Of a stretch of DNA of 64,000 bases, positions 45,293 through 54,745 are shown piece after piece (position 1 is the first letter of the stretch; each line of letters starts with the position of its first letter). Source of the DNA: Clostridiales bacterium. GTDB lineage: Bacteria; Bacillota; Clostridia; Saccharofermentanales; Saccharofermentanaceae. The stretch covers positions 1 to 64,000 of the forward strand of contig JAFRRJ010000052.1 in the NCBI GenBank assembly GCA_017428155.1. The letters run 5' to 3'. The notes under the pieces are model-generated. The model made no database searches. It worked only from the letters and a program-made list of their open reading frames with translations, and was not told the DNA's origin. The position numbers were made by a program, and so were the translations under genes.

Positions 45293-46189
45293 TCACACTT
45301 TTACGTATTTGCGTACCGAGATGCCGCTTCCTACAGCACCTATTATCAATCCCATTACAACAAGTATCACGAGCTCATGCCACATGATCGATCTTGTTCC
45401 TGCAAGAGCATAAAAGCTTGAAGGATCGATCGAAGCCATGGCCTTGAAATAGATCTGACGGTATACGAGGATCGTTACAGCCCATGAGCATACAGCACTG
45501 AAAAGACCAACGATCGCACCTTCCGTTATATAAGGAAGTCTTATGTAATTATTTGTTGCACCTACGAACTTCATGATCTCGATCTCAGATGCCCTTGAGT
45601 AGACCGAGATCCTTACCATGTTGGATATGATGAACAGCGCGATTACGAACAATACGATAAACGCTGCAAAAGTCGTGATGTTTACGATCCTCGATGCCCT
45701 GGTAAGGAAAGTCATGACATTGCTTTCCTGGGCGACCTTGGATACGCCGGTATATGTGGCAACCTCGCCGCATACCTGGTCTGCAAGTGAAGGATCGGTA
45801 AGGCGGAGGCTGAAAGTATAAGGCAGATACATATTGTAATCGAAGTCATCCAGAATCGAGGATGAGGATCCGAGATTAGCCTTGAAGCTCTGGTAGTTCT
45901 GCTCAGGTGATGCCATAGTGTAATCGAGAACACTGGGATTCTCGTTAAGGCGCTGTGTTACAAAGTCCAGTTCCTCCTGTGAACACTGAAGGTTCATGTA
46001 GACTTCGATCGGAGGTCTCTGGGAAAGTTTTGTCATGATCCTTCTCGCGTTGATCGAGAAGATATAGAATGCACCCATTATAAGGAGCATCAGCATGATC
46101 GTTGTAATCGAGGCTATAGTAACGAGCGGATGCCTGATTATTCCGCGGAAGCCTTCCCTTATTGAATTAATAAAAGCTCTTCCGGTCAT
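45293..46189 (-). CDS. ftsX: Cell division ABC protein FtsX
   Basis: A 298-residue FtsX with the four-helix layout: helix about 22-44, an extracytoplasmic domain (about 45-165), three C-terminal helices (about 170-195, 220-245, 265-290). FtsX with FtsE transmits ATP-driven motion to a wall hydrolase, here the M23 protein encoded next. It overlaps ftsE by 1 nt. Confidence 0.95.
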   Translation of the reverse strand: MTGRAFINSIREGFRGIIRHPLVTIASITTIMLMLLIMGAFYIFSINARRIMTKLSQRPPIEVYMNLQCSQEELDFVTQRLNENPSVLDYTMASPEQNYQSFKANLGSSSSILDDFDYNMYLPYTFSLRLTDPSLADQVCGEVATYTGVSKVAQESNVMTFLTRASRIVNITTFAAFIVLFVIALFIISNMVRISVYSRASEIEIMKFVGATNNYIRLPYITEGAIVGLFSAVCSWAVTILVYRQIYFKAMASIDPSSFYALAGTRSIMWHELVILVVMGLIIGAVGSGISVRKYVKV

Positions 46190-47538
46190 TATTCATCATC
46201 CTCCGGGAATATATCTATATCACTGCCCGGTTTGAAGTCGGTCCTTCTGACCTTTTTCTTCTTATCGAGCTTTTCCTTGCGTTTTGCTTCCTTCTGGGCC
46301 ATCTTGTCCTCGCGCTGTCTGCGCTTCTGCTCGCGCTTGAATTCCTTTGCCTGATCTATAGCTTCCTCATTCGGGAATGCGAGTCCGTCATCTGAAGTAA
46401 GATCAGGATCAGCCATAACCTGTGCTGAAGGTGTGCTCTCATAAGCTTCCTTCGGAATAACCGGAGCAGCTTTGACCTCATCGCCGAAAGCAACCGGCTC
46501 TTCCTTGGGGATATTGATCTCAATGATCTCCGGCTCTTCAGGAATGACTTCCTCTTCAACGGGAACCTCAGTCACATGGTTGATAACCTGATCAGGGATC
46601 TCTGCCTCTTCCTCATCGAAAGAGTCATGCTCAGGCTGAAATGCCTCTTCGGCAGGAATCTCTGAAGGTACCGTGATCTTCTTATCGTCACCGAAAACAA
46701 ATCCCTTTACGGGCGAAGTTGCCTTTGTGGATATATAGTCGGGATCATCAAAATTATCACTGTATTCCTCATCGTCACCGAAGGCTACAAGTCCTGAACC
46801 GCCGTATGCATCCGTTCTTGAAGGTTGGGAAACATGGTGTTCGTGCTCCGTCTGGTCGCCCCTGTAGCTGCTGGACTTCTCGTCTCTTGTGATAAGTCCT
46901 TCCTCGATCTCGATTACTCTCTGCTTCATGCGGTCAACCATAGTGCTGTCATGAGTACAGATGATTACCGTGGTTCCGCCGTTTCTGTTGATCTCAAGGA
47001 GCATTGCCATTATGGCTTCGGATGTCTCAGGATCGAGGTTACCCGTAGGCTCGTCTGCAACTATCAGGCTCGGGTTGTTGACCATGGCCCTTGCGATGGC
47101 AACTCTCTGCTGCTCACCGCCTGAAAGCTCCTGCGGGTAGCAGTCTGCCTTGTCTTTAAGTCCTACAACGGATAAACAGATCTGAACCGTATTCATGAGA
47201 CTCTGCTTCGGAACACCGATGATCTCACCTGCAAATGCGACATTCTCTGCGACTGTCTTCGTCTCAATGAGACGGAAGTCCTGATAGATCATGCCGATCT
47301 TACGGCGCAAAACAGGTACGAGCGCACGGCTCATATGCGAAATATCGAAGTTATCGATTGTAACTTTGCCTGATGTGGGTCTTTCCTCGCAAGTGATGCA
47401 CTTGAGGAGTGTTGATTTTCCTGATCCCGATTTACCGATTATGAAGACGAATTCACCGTCTTCTATCGTGAAATTGACGCCTCTTAAAGCCTCAACCCCC
47501 GATTTGTATGTTTTCTCAACGTTTATAAAATCTATCAA
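46189..47538 (-). CDS. ftsE: Cell division ATP-binding protein FtsE with long C-terminal extension
   Basis: Residues 1-220 are a normal FtsE: Walker A GKSGSGKST (34-42), signature LSGGEQQR, Walker B LIVADEPTGNLD and the H-loop ICTHD. The usual protein ends near 228 aa; this one continues to 449. The extension (about 225-449) is Glu/Asp/Pro-rich and ends in a Lys/Arg/Glu-rich helix (about 402-440, KEFKREQKRRQREDKMAQK), probably a coiled coil. No domain I know is visible in it. It follows the CdaR-type gene by 6 nt and overlaps ftsX by 1 nt. Confidence 0.93.
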   Translation of the reverse strand: MIDFINVEKTYKSGVEALRGVNFTIEDGEFVFIIGKSGSGKSTLLKCITCEERPTSGKVTIDNFDISHMSRALVPVLRRKIGMIYQDFRLIETKTVAENVAFAGEIIGVPKQSLMNTVQICLSVVGLKDKADCYPQELSGGEQQRVAIARAMVNNPSLIVADEPTGNLDPETSEAIMAMLLEINRNGGTTVIICTHDSTMVDRMKQRVIEIEEGLITRDEKSSSYRGDQTEHEHHVSQPSRTDAYGGSGLVAFGDDEEYSDNFDDPDYISTKATSPVKGFVFGDDKKITVPSEIPAEEAFQPEHDSFDEEEAEIPDQVINHVTEVPVEEEVIPEEPEIIEINIPKEEPVAFGDEVKAAPVIPKEAYESTPSAQVMADPDLTSDDGLAFPNEEAIDQAKEFKREQKRRQREDKMAQKEAKRKEKLDKKKKVRRTDFKPGSDIDIFPEDDE

Positions 47539-47544
47539 TGTGAA

Positions 47545-48651
47545 TTACCTGATCTTTTTATCGTTAGTATCGTTAAGATAGTCGATATAGGTCCTTACCA
47601 TAGTCGCCATCTTAAAGAGTACAGCGTCATCAAATTTCCTTAAGTCAAGACCGGTCTTGGTCTTCACCTTTTCGAGTCTGTATACAAGAGTATTTCTGTG
47701 AACGAATAATTCTCTGGAAGTCTCTGAACCGTTCAGGTCATTAGCAAAGAATGTATCGATCGTTGTTCTGGTCTCCTCGTCAAGCTGCTTGAAAGCCTCA
47801 TTCGGGAAAACCTCTCTTATGAACATCTCACAGAGGGGCTTAGGAAGCTGATATATAAGTCTTCCGAGGCCCAGCTTGTCATATCTTGAGAGATCGGATT
47901 CGCCGTCGAAGATCTTGCTTACTTTGAGTGCAGTCATTGCATCGGAGTAAGACTTGCTTATATCCATGAATGTTGCAACCACTGAACCTACGGCAACCTT
48001 TGCCTTGCATCCTTCGGATGTGAGGCAGGCCAGAACGGACTGTGATGTCTCTTCAATAAAGCTGTCCCTTGACTCCTCATTTACCTGGGATTCAAGAGCA
48101 TCGATAATTACGATGGCCGTTGTGTCATCCATGGAGATGACAGTGGCAAACTCGGAATCAGTATAGAGATTCTGCAATATCTCGAATGCTTCCGAACTCT
48201 GCTCCGAAGAAGTCCTTACGACAAGAACAAGTCTCGGATCATTACAGTCGATCTTGTATCCTCTTGCGATCATCGGGATCTCATTACGGATCTCATTATC
48301 AAGAAGAACGTTACGGATGAAGATGGCCTTCTCCGCATCTGTTCCCTTCTCCTTAATAAGTGTCTTCATCCACTCGGCAACGAGCTGCAAAGAGATCTTT
48401 GCATCCGGCTCGGTATTCTCGATATAGAGGATATACTTGAGCTGCTCGCCGATGAACACCTTGAGATATGTTCTGTCAGCCGTGGAAGCGAAAAGGTTGT
48501 CTGATGAGATGACCGCTCTGAAAGAAGGATCTGTCTCTTCTTCTCCGATGTCATTAGTAGCAGCCAGGATCTTGCCTGCTGTATCAATAACTCCGCAGTT
48601 AGACGGAATGATCGCTTTTACCTGACGCATACATTTCTTTATCTCTTCCAT
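47545..48651 (-). CDS. CdaR/PucR-type transcriptional regulator
   Basis: A 368-residue protein whose C-terminal 65 residues are an HTH_30 domain (NLNGSETSRELFVHRNTLVYRLEKVKTKTG) of the CdaR/PucR type. The middle (about 130-290) has a GGDEF-like CdaR fold, and the N-terminus (about 15-110) looks PAS- or GAF-like. The inducer is unknown. As the first gene of the operon (promoter at 48702-48730), it may control ftsEX and the hydrolase; this is an inference from position. Confidence 0.85.
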   Translation of the reverse strand: MEEIKKCMRQVKAIIPSNCGVIDTAGKILAATNDIGEEETDPSFRAVISSDNLFASTADRTYLKVFIGEQLKYILYIENTEPDAKISLQLVAEWMKTLIKEKGTDAEKAIFIRNVLLDNEIRNEIPMIARGYKIDCNDPRLVLVVRTSSEQSSEAFEILQNLYTDSEFATVISMDDTTAIVIIDALESQVNEESRDSFIEETSQSVLACLTSEGCKAKVAVGSVVATFMDISKSYSDAMTALKVSKIFDGESDLSRYDKLGLGRLIYQLPKPLCEMFIREVFPNEAFKQLDEETRTTIDTFFANDLNGSETSRELFVHRNTLVYRLEKVKTKTGLDLRKFDDAVLFKMATMVRTYIDYLNDTNDKKIR

Positions 48652-48701
48652 GGTCCATACCTCTTTAAGAAATAATAAGAACGCCTAAAACGCTACACTA
48701 A

Positions 48702-48730
48702 ATAATATTATTTTTCTTTAAAAGGTGCAA
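48702..48730 (-). promoter_or_regulatory. Promoter of the CdaR-ftsEX-M23 operon
   Basis: Minus strand TTGCAC (48725-48730), 17-bp spacer, TATTAT (48702-48707), about 50 bp before the first gene. Confidence 0.65.
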
Positions 48731-48760
48731 GGAAACACCGTTTTTTGTCTCACTATTGCC

Positions 48761-48800
48761 ATAAAAAGAAGCCGTGGACTCCGTATCCGGAATCCACGGC
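48761..48800 (-). terminator. Intrinsic terminator of the MsmX/UgpC-type ATPase gene
   Basis: Minus-strand stem of 13 bp (GCCGTGGATTCCG with CGGAGTCCACGGC, one wobble), loop GATA, then TTCTTTTTAT. It lies about 32 nt past the stop codon. Confidence 0.9.
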
Positions 48801-48832
48801 CCTGTATTGAGGTTCTAAAGTCAGTTACCTGA

Positions 48833-49948
48833 TTATGAAATGATGCTCTGCTCAGTATCCTTATCGAAGAGGTGAATACGGTTAGAGTCAACTGCGAGGT
48901 CTACAACCTGGCCAACTGCGGACTGGGATGTTGTAGGGTCAACGCGGCATGTGAGCGGGAGTGAGCCGTTAACTGTGACATAGAGATATGTCTCGGCACC
49001 GAGCATTTCGACGACGTCTACGTCAGCCGTGAATGCAGACTCAGGGTGATCAGTAACGTATGTAATATCGTCTGTGATAGCCTCAGGTCTAACACCGAAG
49101 ATAACTTCCTGACCATCGCGCTCCATAACTTCCTCAACTGCATATCTCTCAGGGAGCTTGATCGTAACGTTCTCGAAAGAAACGAATACGTCAGAACCCT
49201 CAACGTTGATAACTGCGTTGATGAAGTTCATAGGAGGCATTCCGATGAAGCCTGCTACGAATGTGTTAACCGGGTTGTCATAGAGCTCCGTAGGAGAGTC
49301 AACCTGCTGAATGAAACCATCCTTCATGACTACGATTCTGGTACCCATGGTCATAGCCTCTGTCTGGTCGTGTGTAACGTAAACGAATGTTGTCTTAAGT
49401 CTGTGGTGGAGCTTTGTGATCTCAACACGCATCTGTACACGGAGCTTAGCGTCCAAGTTGGAGAGAGGCTCGTCCATGAGGAAGACCTTAGGGTCACGTA
49501 CGATAGCACGGCCTAAAGCAACTCTCTGACGCTGACCACCGGAGAGAGCCTTCGGCTTTCTGTCAAGGAGGTGCTCGATCTCGAGGATCTTAGCTGCTTC
49601 CTGTACACGGCGGTTGATCTCGTCCTTAGGCATCTTTCTGAGCTTAAGAGCGAATGCCATGTTGTCACGAACTGACATGTGAGGATAGAGAGCGTAGTTC
49701 TGGAAAACCATCGCGATGTCTCTGTCCTTAGGGAGAACGTCGTTTACGCAACGATCGTCAATGTAAATCTCACCTTCTGAAATATCTTCAAGGCCTGCGA
49801 GCATACGAAGTGTTGTAGACTTACCGCATCCTGAAGGTCCTACGAGGATAACGAATTCCTTATCTGCAACGTCAAGATTAAAATCTGAAACTGCAACTAC
49901 GCCGCCCTCATACTTTTTGTAAACGTGCTGGAAAGATAAACTTGCCAT
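48833..49948 (-). CDS. Sugar ABC transporter ATP-binding protein (MsmX/UgpC type)
   Basis: A 371-residue ATPase: Walker [10 protein letters not shown] (37-45), signature LSGGQRQR, Walker [14 protein letters not shown]-loop VTHD, then an OB-type C-terminal domain (about 240-360). This is the CUT1 class, including the multi-purpose MsmX of B. subtilis. It stands alone, with its own promoter and terminator and no permease nearby, and fits a shared ATPase that serves several sugar transporters. Confidence 0.93.
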   Translation of the reverse strand: MASLSFQHVYKKYEGGVVAVSDFNLDVADKEFVILVGPSGCGKSTTLRMLAGLEDISEGEIYIDDRCVNDVLPKDRDIAMVFQNYALYPHMSVRDNMAFALKLRKMPKDEINRRVQEAAKILEIEHLLDRKPKALSGGQRQRVALGRAIVRDPKVFLMDEPLSNLDAKLRVQMRVEITKLHHRLKTTFVYVTHDQTEAMTMGTRIVVMKDGFIQQVDSPTELYDNPVNTFVAGFIGMPPMNFINAVINVEGSDVFVSFENVTIKLPERYAVEEVMERDGQEVIFGVRPEAITDDITYVTDHPESAFTADVDVVEMLGAETYLYVTVNGSLPLTCRVDPTTSQSAVGQVVDLAVDSNRIHLFDKDTEQSIIS

Positions 49949-49988
49949 ATCTTATAACCTCCAAATTTGCCCATACCTGTACACGGGC

Positions 49989-50013
49989 TTGATAACTATG
50001 AGAATAGTATCAA
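49989..50013. promoter_or_regulatory. Extended -10 promoter of the ATPase gene, overlapped by an inverted repeat
   Basis: Minus strand TGATACTAT (50004-50012) is an extended -10 (TACTAT, with TGn), with a weak -35 TAGTAA (50027-50032) 17 bp upstream. An inverted repeat of about 10 bp per arm with one bulge (TTGATAACTAT to ATAGTATCAA, 49989-50013) covers the -10. Such a site could bind a repressor. Confidence 0.5.
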
Positions 50014-50328
50014 ACAGCCTATTTGTTTACTATATGACACATTCCCCAAAAAAAGTTTCAGTATTTTGGCATAGTAATTTGCTCCACTTGGTAAATATGT
50101 CAAATAGACTTAATCTGCTTTGTAGGTGTTGTATAAAAAAGAGCGGCAAATTTACTGATTTGGCGATTTTTTTATTGTTTTCGCCATTGTGCAATATATC
50201 TTGAACAGCCGTTGAAAATCAGTTTTTATATTACTATTTAGTTACTTAACGCGTCTTTTCGAATCTCATCAGCCGTCAATGCGCTAATATACTTTACGGT
50301 TCATGAATTATAAATATGTAATTATTTA
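50014..50328. other. AT-rich intergenic region with a terminator-like hairpin
   Basis: This spacer separates the divergent ATPase gene and argC. Apart from the promoters at its ends, it has a hairpin at 50144-50165 (CGGCAAAT with ATTTGGCG, one mismatch) followed on the plus strand by ATTTTTTT (50166-50173). On the minus strand CTCTTTTTT follows. No gene precedes it on either strand, so it may end a small RNA. No open frame looks real. Confidence 0.4.
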
Positions 50329-50329
50329 G

Positions 50330-50363
50330 TTGACTTTTGAATTTTTATGCATTATATTGCATA
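50330..50363 (+). promoter_or_regulatory. argC promoter with overlapping ARG-box-like operator
   Basis: TTGACT (50330-50335), 17-bp spacer, TATATT (50353-50358). An 18-bp near-palindrome, TATGCATTATATTGCATA (50346-50363), covers the -10. It has the size, AT-rich centre and position of an ARG box. ArgR bound there with arginine would shut off the promoter. argR is not in this window. Confidence 0.75.
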
Positions 50364-50413
50364 AACTAACACTGGAGTATGATGAACGAATGCTCCGATC
50401 GGAGGCTAAGATA

Positions 50414-51490
50414 ATGTCATTGGATGAATCTGTAAAGTACGTATCGATTATTGGTGCCACAGGATATGTGGGCGCAGAACTCGTCAGGGGTTTTGCAGGC
50501 CACCCCGTCTTCAGATTCCGACATCTCACAAGCCAGACCTTTGCAGGCAAGCCTTATTCGGATATCTATCCGGAATTCAGGGGAATTGCCGATATCGTCT
50601 GCGAAGACCTTCCCTATGCCGAAGTAGCAAAAGACTCCGATCTTGTTATCACAGCTCTTCCGCACGGAATCTCGGCAAAGATAGTTCCCGAGCTCCTTTC
50701 ACAGGGCTGCAAGGTCATAGATCACAGCGGTGATTTCAGATACAAGGATCTTGCAACATATGAATCATCCTATAAACTCACACACCCGAATCCGGAACTG
50801 CTCTCAGAAGCCGTATACGGTCTTCCCGAGTTCTACAGGGATCAACTTAAGGTTGCAAAGCTCGTTGCAAATCCCGGATGCTACCCCACATGCTCTCTTA
50901 TAGCTCTTGCACCTTTCCTTAAAGAACATCTTATTGATGAGGATTCCATCATCATCGATGCAACATCAGGTGTCAGCGGCGCGGGAAGAAAAGCGGATCT
51001 CGCATATGCATTCTGCGAGCTTGACGAATCCTTCAAGCCTTACGGAGCTGTAGGACACCGTCATACAACAGAGATCTCGGAGCAGTGTTCCTTCCTTGCA
51101 GGAAAAAATCCCGGTGATATCAAGGTTACATTCACACCTCATCTCGCGCCTTTCAAGCGCGGAATGCTCGCCAGCATTTATGCAAAGCCCTCCGGAGCTT
51201 TTAAGAATGTATCTTCAGATAAGATCAATGCTATATATAATGATTTTTATAAAGATGAGACTTTCGTAAGAGTGCTTCCCGGAAAGACTCTGCCGGATGT
51301 TAAGGCAGTAGCCTGCTCTAACTATATAGATGTTAACGGCGTTTTCGATCCCGACACCGGAATAATAAAGCTTTTCACAGCCCAGGATAACCTTGGCAAG
51401 GGCGCAGCACTTCAGGCAATACAGTCGGCTAATGTAATGTTCGGTCTTCCGGAGACGGCAGGACTTAAAAATATCGTAAGAGGTATCTGA
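50414..51490 (+). CDS. argC: N-acetyl-gamma-glutamyl-phosphate reductase
   Basis: ArgC (358 aa from the ATG at 50414, 8 nt after GGAGG) reduces N-acetylglutamyl phosphate with NADPH, the third step of arginine synthesis. The nucleotide motif [10 protein letters not shown] is near residue 12, and the active cysteine lies in [10 protein letters not shown]. The frame is open upstream to 50330, but that part overlaps the promoter. It is the first gene of the arginine operon. Confidence 0.96.
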   Translation: MSLDESVKYVSIIGATGYVGAELVRGFAGHPVFRFRHLTSQTFAGKPYSDIYPEFRGIADIVCEDLPYAEVAKDSDLVITALPHGISAKIVPELLSQGCKVIDHSGDFRYKDLATYESSYKLTHPNPELLSEAVYGLPEFYRDQLKVAKLVANPGCYPTCSLIALAPFLKEHLIDEDSIIIDATSGVSGAGRKADLAYAFCELDESFKPYGAVGHRHTTEISEQCSFLAGKNPGDIKVTFTPHLAPFKRGMLASIYAKPSGAFKNVSSDKINAIYNDFYKDETFVRVLPGKTLPDVKAVACSNYIDVNGVFDPDTGIIKLFTAQDNLGKGAALQAIQSANVMFGLPETAGLKNIVRGI

Positions 51491-51491
51491 T

Positions 51492-52436
51492 ATGGCAGGA
51501 CAGAAAGAAAAACCCGTGATCACGGGTGACATGAAGAATAACGTTGACAGAGCTTCGATCCTTATTGAGGCACTTCCTTTTATCAGGAAGATGCGCGGTC
51601 AGACATTCGTCATCAAGTACGGCGGAAATGCTATGGTCAACGAAGAGCTCAAGCAGTCTGTCATGGACGATATCACGCTCCTTAAATATATCGGAATAAA
51701 CCCCGTCATAGTTCACGGCGGCGGACCTGATATCAGCGATATGCTGAACAAGGTCAACAAGGAATCACACTTTGTTAACGGCCTCAGATATACGGATGCA
51801 GAGACCATGGGCTATGCCCAGATGGTATTGATCGGCAAGACCAACAAGGATATCGTATCCACACTCTGCGGCAAGGGCGCAAGAGCTATCGGTATCTCAG
51901 GCATTGACGGAAACCTCATTGAGGCTGAGAAGATGACTGAAGACGCTGACGGCAATCCTGTTGATATCGGTTATGTCGGCAAGATCAAAAAGATCAACAC
52001 CAAAGTAATAGCAATGCTCGCAAACGACGAGTACATCCCTGTCATCGCCCCGATCGGAGTTGGCAAAAACGGTGAAAGCTACAACATCAATGCAGACACA
52101 GTCGCGGCTGAAGTTGCGGTTGCACTGGGCGCATCAAAGCTCATTACCCTGACCGACGTTGGCGGCGTGTTAAGAAAGCTCGATGACGGCTCGGATTATA
52201 TTATCCCCGTCCTTGACGAGAAAGATATCAAGGATCTCGTCAATGAAGGGATCATCAGCGGCGGCATGATCCCGAAGATCGAAGGATGCCTTGATACGGT
52301 GCGCCGCGGTGTCGGCCGTGCACACATTATCGACGGAAGGATACCTCACTCGATAATCCTTGAGACATTCACAAAGAACGGTATCGGAACAATGATAGTA
52401 AAGGAGAAGAAAGAACATTATGAGTATAGAAAATGA
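51492..52436 (+). CDS. argB: Acetylglutamate kinase
   Basis: ArgB (314 aa) phosphorylates N-acetylglutamate. Visible motifs are [10 protein letters not shown] (lysine binding phosphate), [10 protein letters not shown] and GGMIPKIEG. Its ATG lies one nucleotide past the argC stop; its end overlaps argD by 17 nt. The N-terminal extension typical of arginine-inhibited hexameric kinases is partly present (about 25 residues), so feedback inhibition is possible. Confidence 0.96.
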   Translation: MAGQKEKPVITGDMKNNVDRASILIEALPFIRKMRGQTFVIKYGGNAMVNEELKQSVMDDITLLKYIGINPVIVHGGGPDISDMLNKVNKESHFVNGLRYTDAETMGYAQMVLIGKTNKDIVSTLCGKGARAIGISGIDGNLIEAEKMTEDADGNPVDIGYVGKIKKINTKVIAMLANDEYIPVIAPIGVGKNGESYNINADTVAAEVAVALGASKLITLTDVGGVLRKLDDGSDYIIPVLDEKDIKDLVNEGIISGGMIPKIEGCLDTVRRGVGRAHIIDGRIPHSIILETFTKNGIGTMIVKEKKEHYEYRK

Positions 52437-53790
52437 TCTCAGCCTGATTCAGGATTTTGATAAGAACTATTGCCTTCAGGTATTCAATCTCCTTCCCGTT
52501 GCATTTGTAAAGGGAAAGGGATGCTATCTCTACGATACCGAAGGAAGAAAGTATCTGGACATGATCGGCGGCATCGCAGTTAACTGTCTGGGCTACGGAC
52601 ATCCGAAGCTTACATCTGCTGTCTGCACACAGGCAAAGAACATAATCCATGCCTGCAACTACTATTACATTCCCCAGAAGGCTGAGCTCGCTTACAGGCT
52701 CTGCCGCGTAAGCTTTGCGGATAAAGTATTCTTCTGCAATTCGGGAGCTGAGGCAAATGAGGCTGCGATAAAGCTTGCCAGAAGCTATTTCTACTATAAG
52801 GATATAAACAAGTATGAGATCATCACGGCAGACATGAGCTTCCACGGAAGGACCATGGGTACTGTCGCTGCAACAGGCCAGGCCAAGTTCCAGAGACCTT
52901 TTGAGCCTAACCTTCCCGGCTTCGTTCACGTTCCTTATAACGATATCGATGCCATGATCGAAGCTGTTAACCCCAAGACTGCAGCTATTATGCTCGAGCT
53001 CGTCCAGGGTGAGAGCGGTGTTCATCCGGCTGATCTTGAATACATCCAGCAGATCAAAAAGCTCTGCGTCGAAAAGGGCATTATCCTTATTTTCGATGAG
53101 GTCCAGACAGGCGTAGGACGTACAGGCAAAATGTTCTGCTATCAGAACTACGGCGTACAGCCTGATATCATGACTCTCGCCAAGGGTCTGGGCGGCGGAG
53201 TTCCTATCGGAGCAATGCTCACCACTGATGAGATAGCAACAGGCATGAAGCCCGGAGATCACGGTTCGACATTCGGCGGCAATCCACTGGCATGCGCTGC
53301 AGGAAATGCCGTTATGGAGGCAATCGAAGAAGAAAACATCATCGACAATGTTAAAGAAGTCAGCGATGAGATCTTCGACAAACTCGGAAAACTCAGGGCA
53401 AAATACAACTGCATCCGTTCGGTAAGAGGAAAGGGCCTTCTTATCGGCATCGAATTCGATGATACTATCACCGCACAGGGAATGCGTGAGCAGCTCTTCT
53501 CAATGGGTATCCTGGTAAGTGCTATCGGCAAATCCACGATAAGGCTTGCACCTCCGCTCATTATCACCAAGGCCCAGGCCGGACAGTTCATAAAGGCTCT
53601 CGATAAGATCTTGAAAAATGTTCAGGGACCCAAGTCTGTTTTAGGCAAGATCAAAGATGCAATCCCTTCCAAAAAGCAGATCAAGGAAAGCGCTTCAGCC
53701 GTTGGAAATGCCAAGATCGACAAACTTGACACACTGGGGCTTACAAATGAAAAACCGTCAGATAAAGCAATAACCGATAACGACGACTGA
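52420..53790 (+). CDS. argD: Acetylornithine aminotransferase with C-terminal extension
   Basis: A class III PLP aminotransferase (456 aa). The PLP lysine is K255 in TLAKGLGGG, and [13 protein letters not shown] and [15 protein letters not shown] are conserved. The gene overlaps argB by 17 nt. Residues about 400-456 form a Lys/Asp-rich tail ([20 protein letters not shown]) not seen in the usual enzyme of about 400 aa. Context makes ArgD more likely than related 4-aminobutyrate or ornithine transaminases. Confidence 0.93.
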   Translation: MSIENDLSLIQDFDKNYCLQVFNLLPVAFVKGKGCYLYDTEGRKYLDMIGGIAVNCLGYGHPKLTSAVCTQAKNIIHACNYYYIPQKAELAYRLCRVSFADKVFFCNSGAEANEAAIKLARSYFYYKDINKYEIITADMSFHGRTMGTVAATGQAKFQRPFEPNLPGFVHVPYNDIDAMIEAVNPKTAAIMLELVQGESGVHPADLEYIQQIKKLCVEKGIILIFDEVQTGVGRTGKMFCYQNYGVQPDIMTLAKGLGGGVPIGAMLTTDEIATGMKPGDHGSTFGGNPLACAAGNAVMEAIEEENIIDNVKEVSDEIFDKLGKLRAKYNCIRSVRGKGLLIGIEFDDTITAQGMREQLFSMGILVSAIGKSTIRLAPPLIITKAQAGQFIKALDKILKNVQGPKSVLGKIKDAIPSKKQIKESASAVGNAKIDKLDTLGLTNEKPSDKAITDNDD

Positions 53791-53821
53791 CAATTCTTTA
53801 ATCTTTTAAGGAGAAATAAAA

Positions 53822-54745
53822 ATGAAGCATTATATAGATTTTCACAGAGATGTAAGTTTTGAGGACCTGGATTATCTCCTCGACACAGCCATTGACCTCA
53901 AGGCAAAGACCAAGGCCGGAATCGAGCATCATCTCTTAAAGGGCAAGACTCTTGCGATGATCTTCACAAAGTCATCCACGAGAACAAGAGTATCCTTTGA
54001 GGTAGGCATGTATCAGCTTGGCGGCATGGCACTGTTCTTAAGCAATAACGACATCCAGATCGGCAGAGGCGAGACGATCTACGATACAGCAAATGTATTG
54101 TCCGGAATGGTAGACGGCATCATGATAAGAACATTCAAGCATCAGGATGTCCAGGATCTCGCAGATTACGGAAAGATCCCCGTAATCAACGGTCTGACCG
54201 ATGACCAGCACCCTACACAGGTCTTAGCTGACCTTCTTACCATCAAGGAACACAAGGGTGCACTTAAGGGTCTTAAGATGGCTTATCTTGGTGACGGCAA
54301 CAACATGGCAAATTCACTCCTTCACGCATGCGCTAAGGCAGGAATGGACATTTCCGTCGCAAGCCCCAAAGATTACACATGTCCTGACAAGTATGTTCTT
54401 GAGGCTAAGGAAGATGCGAAGGTCACCGGCTCAAAGATTGTTATGACAGAAGATCCTTTTGAAGCTGCTGAGGGTGCTGACGTTATCTATACAGACACAT
54501 GGACATCTATGGGTCAGGAAGCCGAGAAAGCCAAGAGAGTTGAGATCTTCAAGAATTATCAGGTCAACTCCAAGATCATGGGAGTTGCTCACAAGGATGC
54601 GATCTTCATGCACTGCCTCCCTGCATACAGAGGCTATGAAGTAACTGAGGATGTTATCGACGGACCTCAGAGTGTGGTTTTCGATGAGGCAGAGAACAGA
54701 CTCCATGCACACAAGGCAATCCTTGTTAACTGCTTCCTTAACTGA
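53822..54745 (+). CDS. argF: Ornithine carbamoyltransferase
   Basis: ArgF (307 aa) makes citrulline from ornithine and carbamoyl phosphate. The phosphate-binding motif is KSSTRTRVSFE, the ornithine loop is HCLPAYRG, and DDQHPTQVLADLLT is conserved. The 31-nt gap after argD holds a ribosome site (AAGGAGAAA). The next genes of the pathway, argG and argH, are not here. Confidence 0.97.
   Translation: MKHYIDFHRDVSFEDLDYLLDTAIDLKAKTKAGIEHHLLKGKTLAMIFTKSSTRTRVSFEVGMYQLGGMALFLSNNDIQIGRGETIYDTANVLSGMVDGIMIRTFKHQDVQDLADYGKIPVINGLTDDQHPTQVLADLLTIKEHKGALKGLKMAYLGDGNNMANSLLHACAKAGMDISVASPKDYTCPDKYVLEAKEDAKVTGSKIVMTEDPFEAAEGADVIYTDTWTSMGQEAEKAKRVEIFKNYQVNSKIMGVAHKDAIFMHCLPAYRGYEVTEDVIDGPQSVVFDEAENRLHAHKAILVNCFLN

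Noticed and set aside
52369-53262. Long minus-strand open frame (297 codons) inside argD
   Set aside because: It is antisense to a conserved aminotransferase, has no ribosome site, and its product has no recognisable domain.
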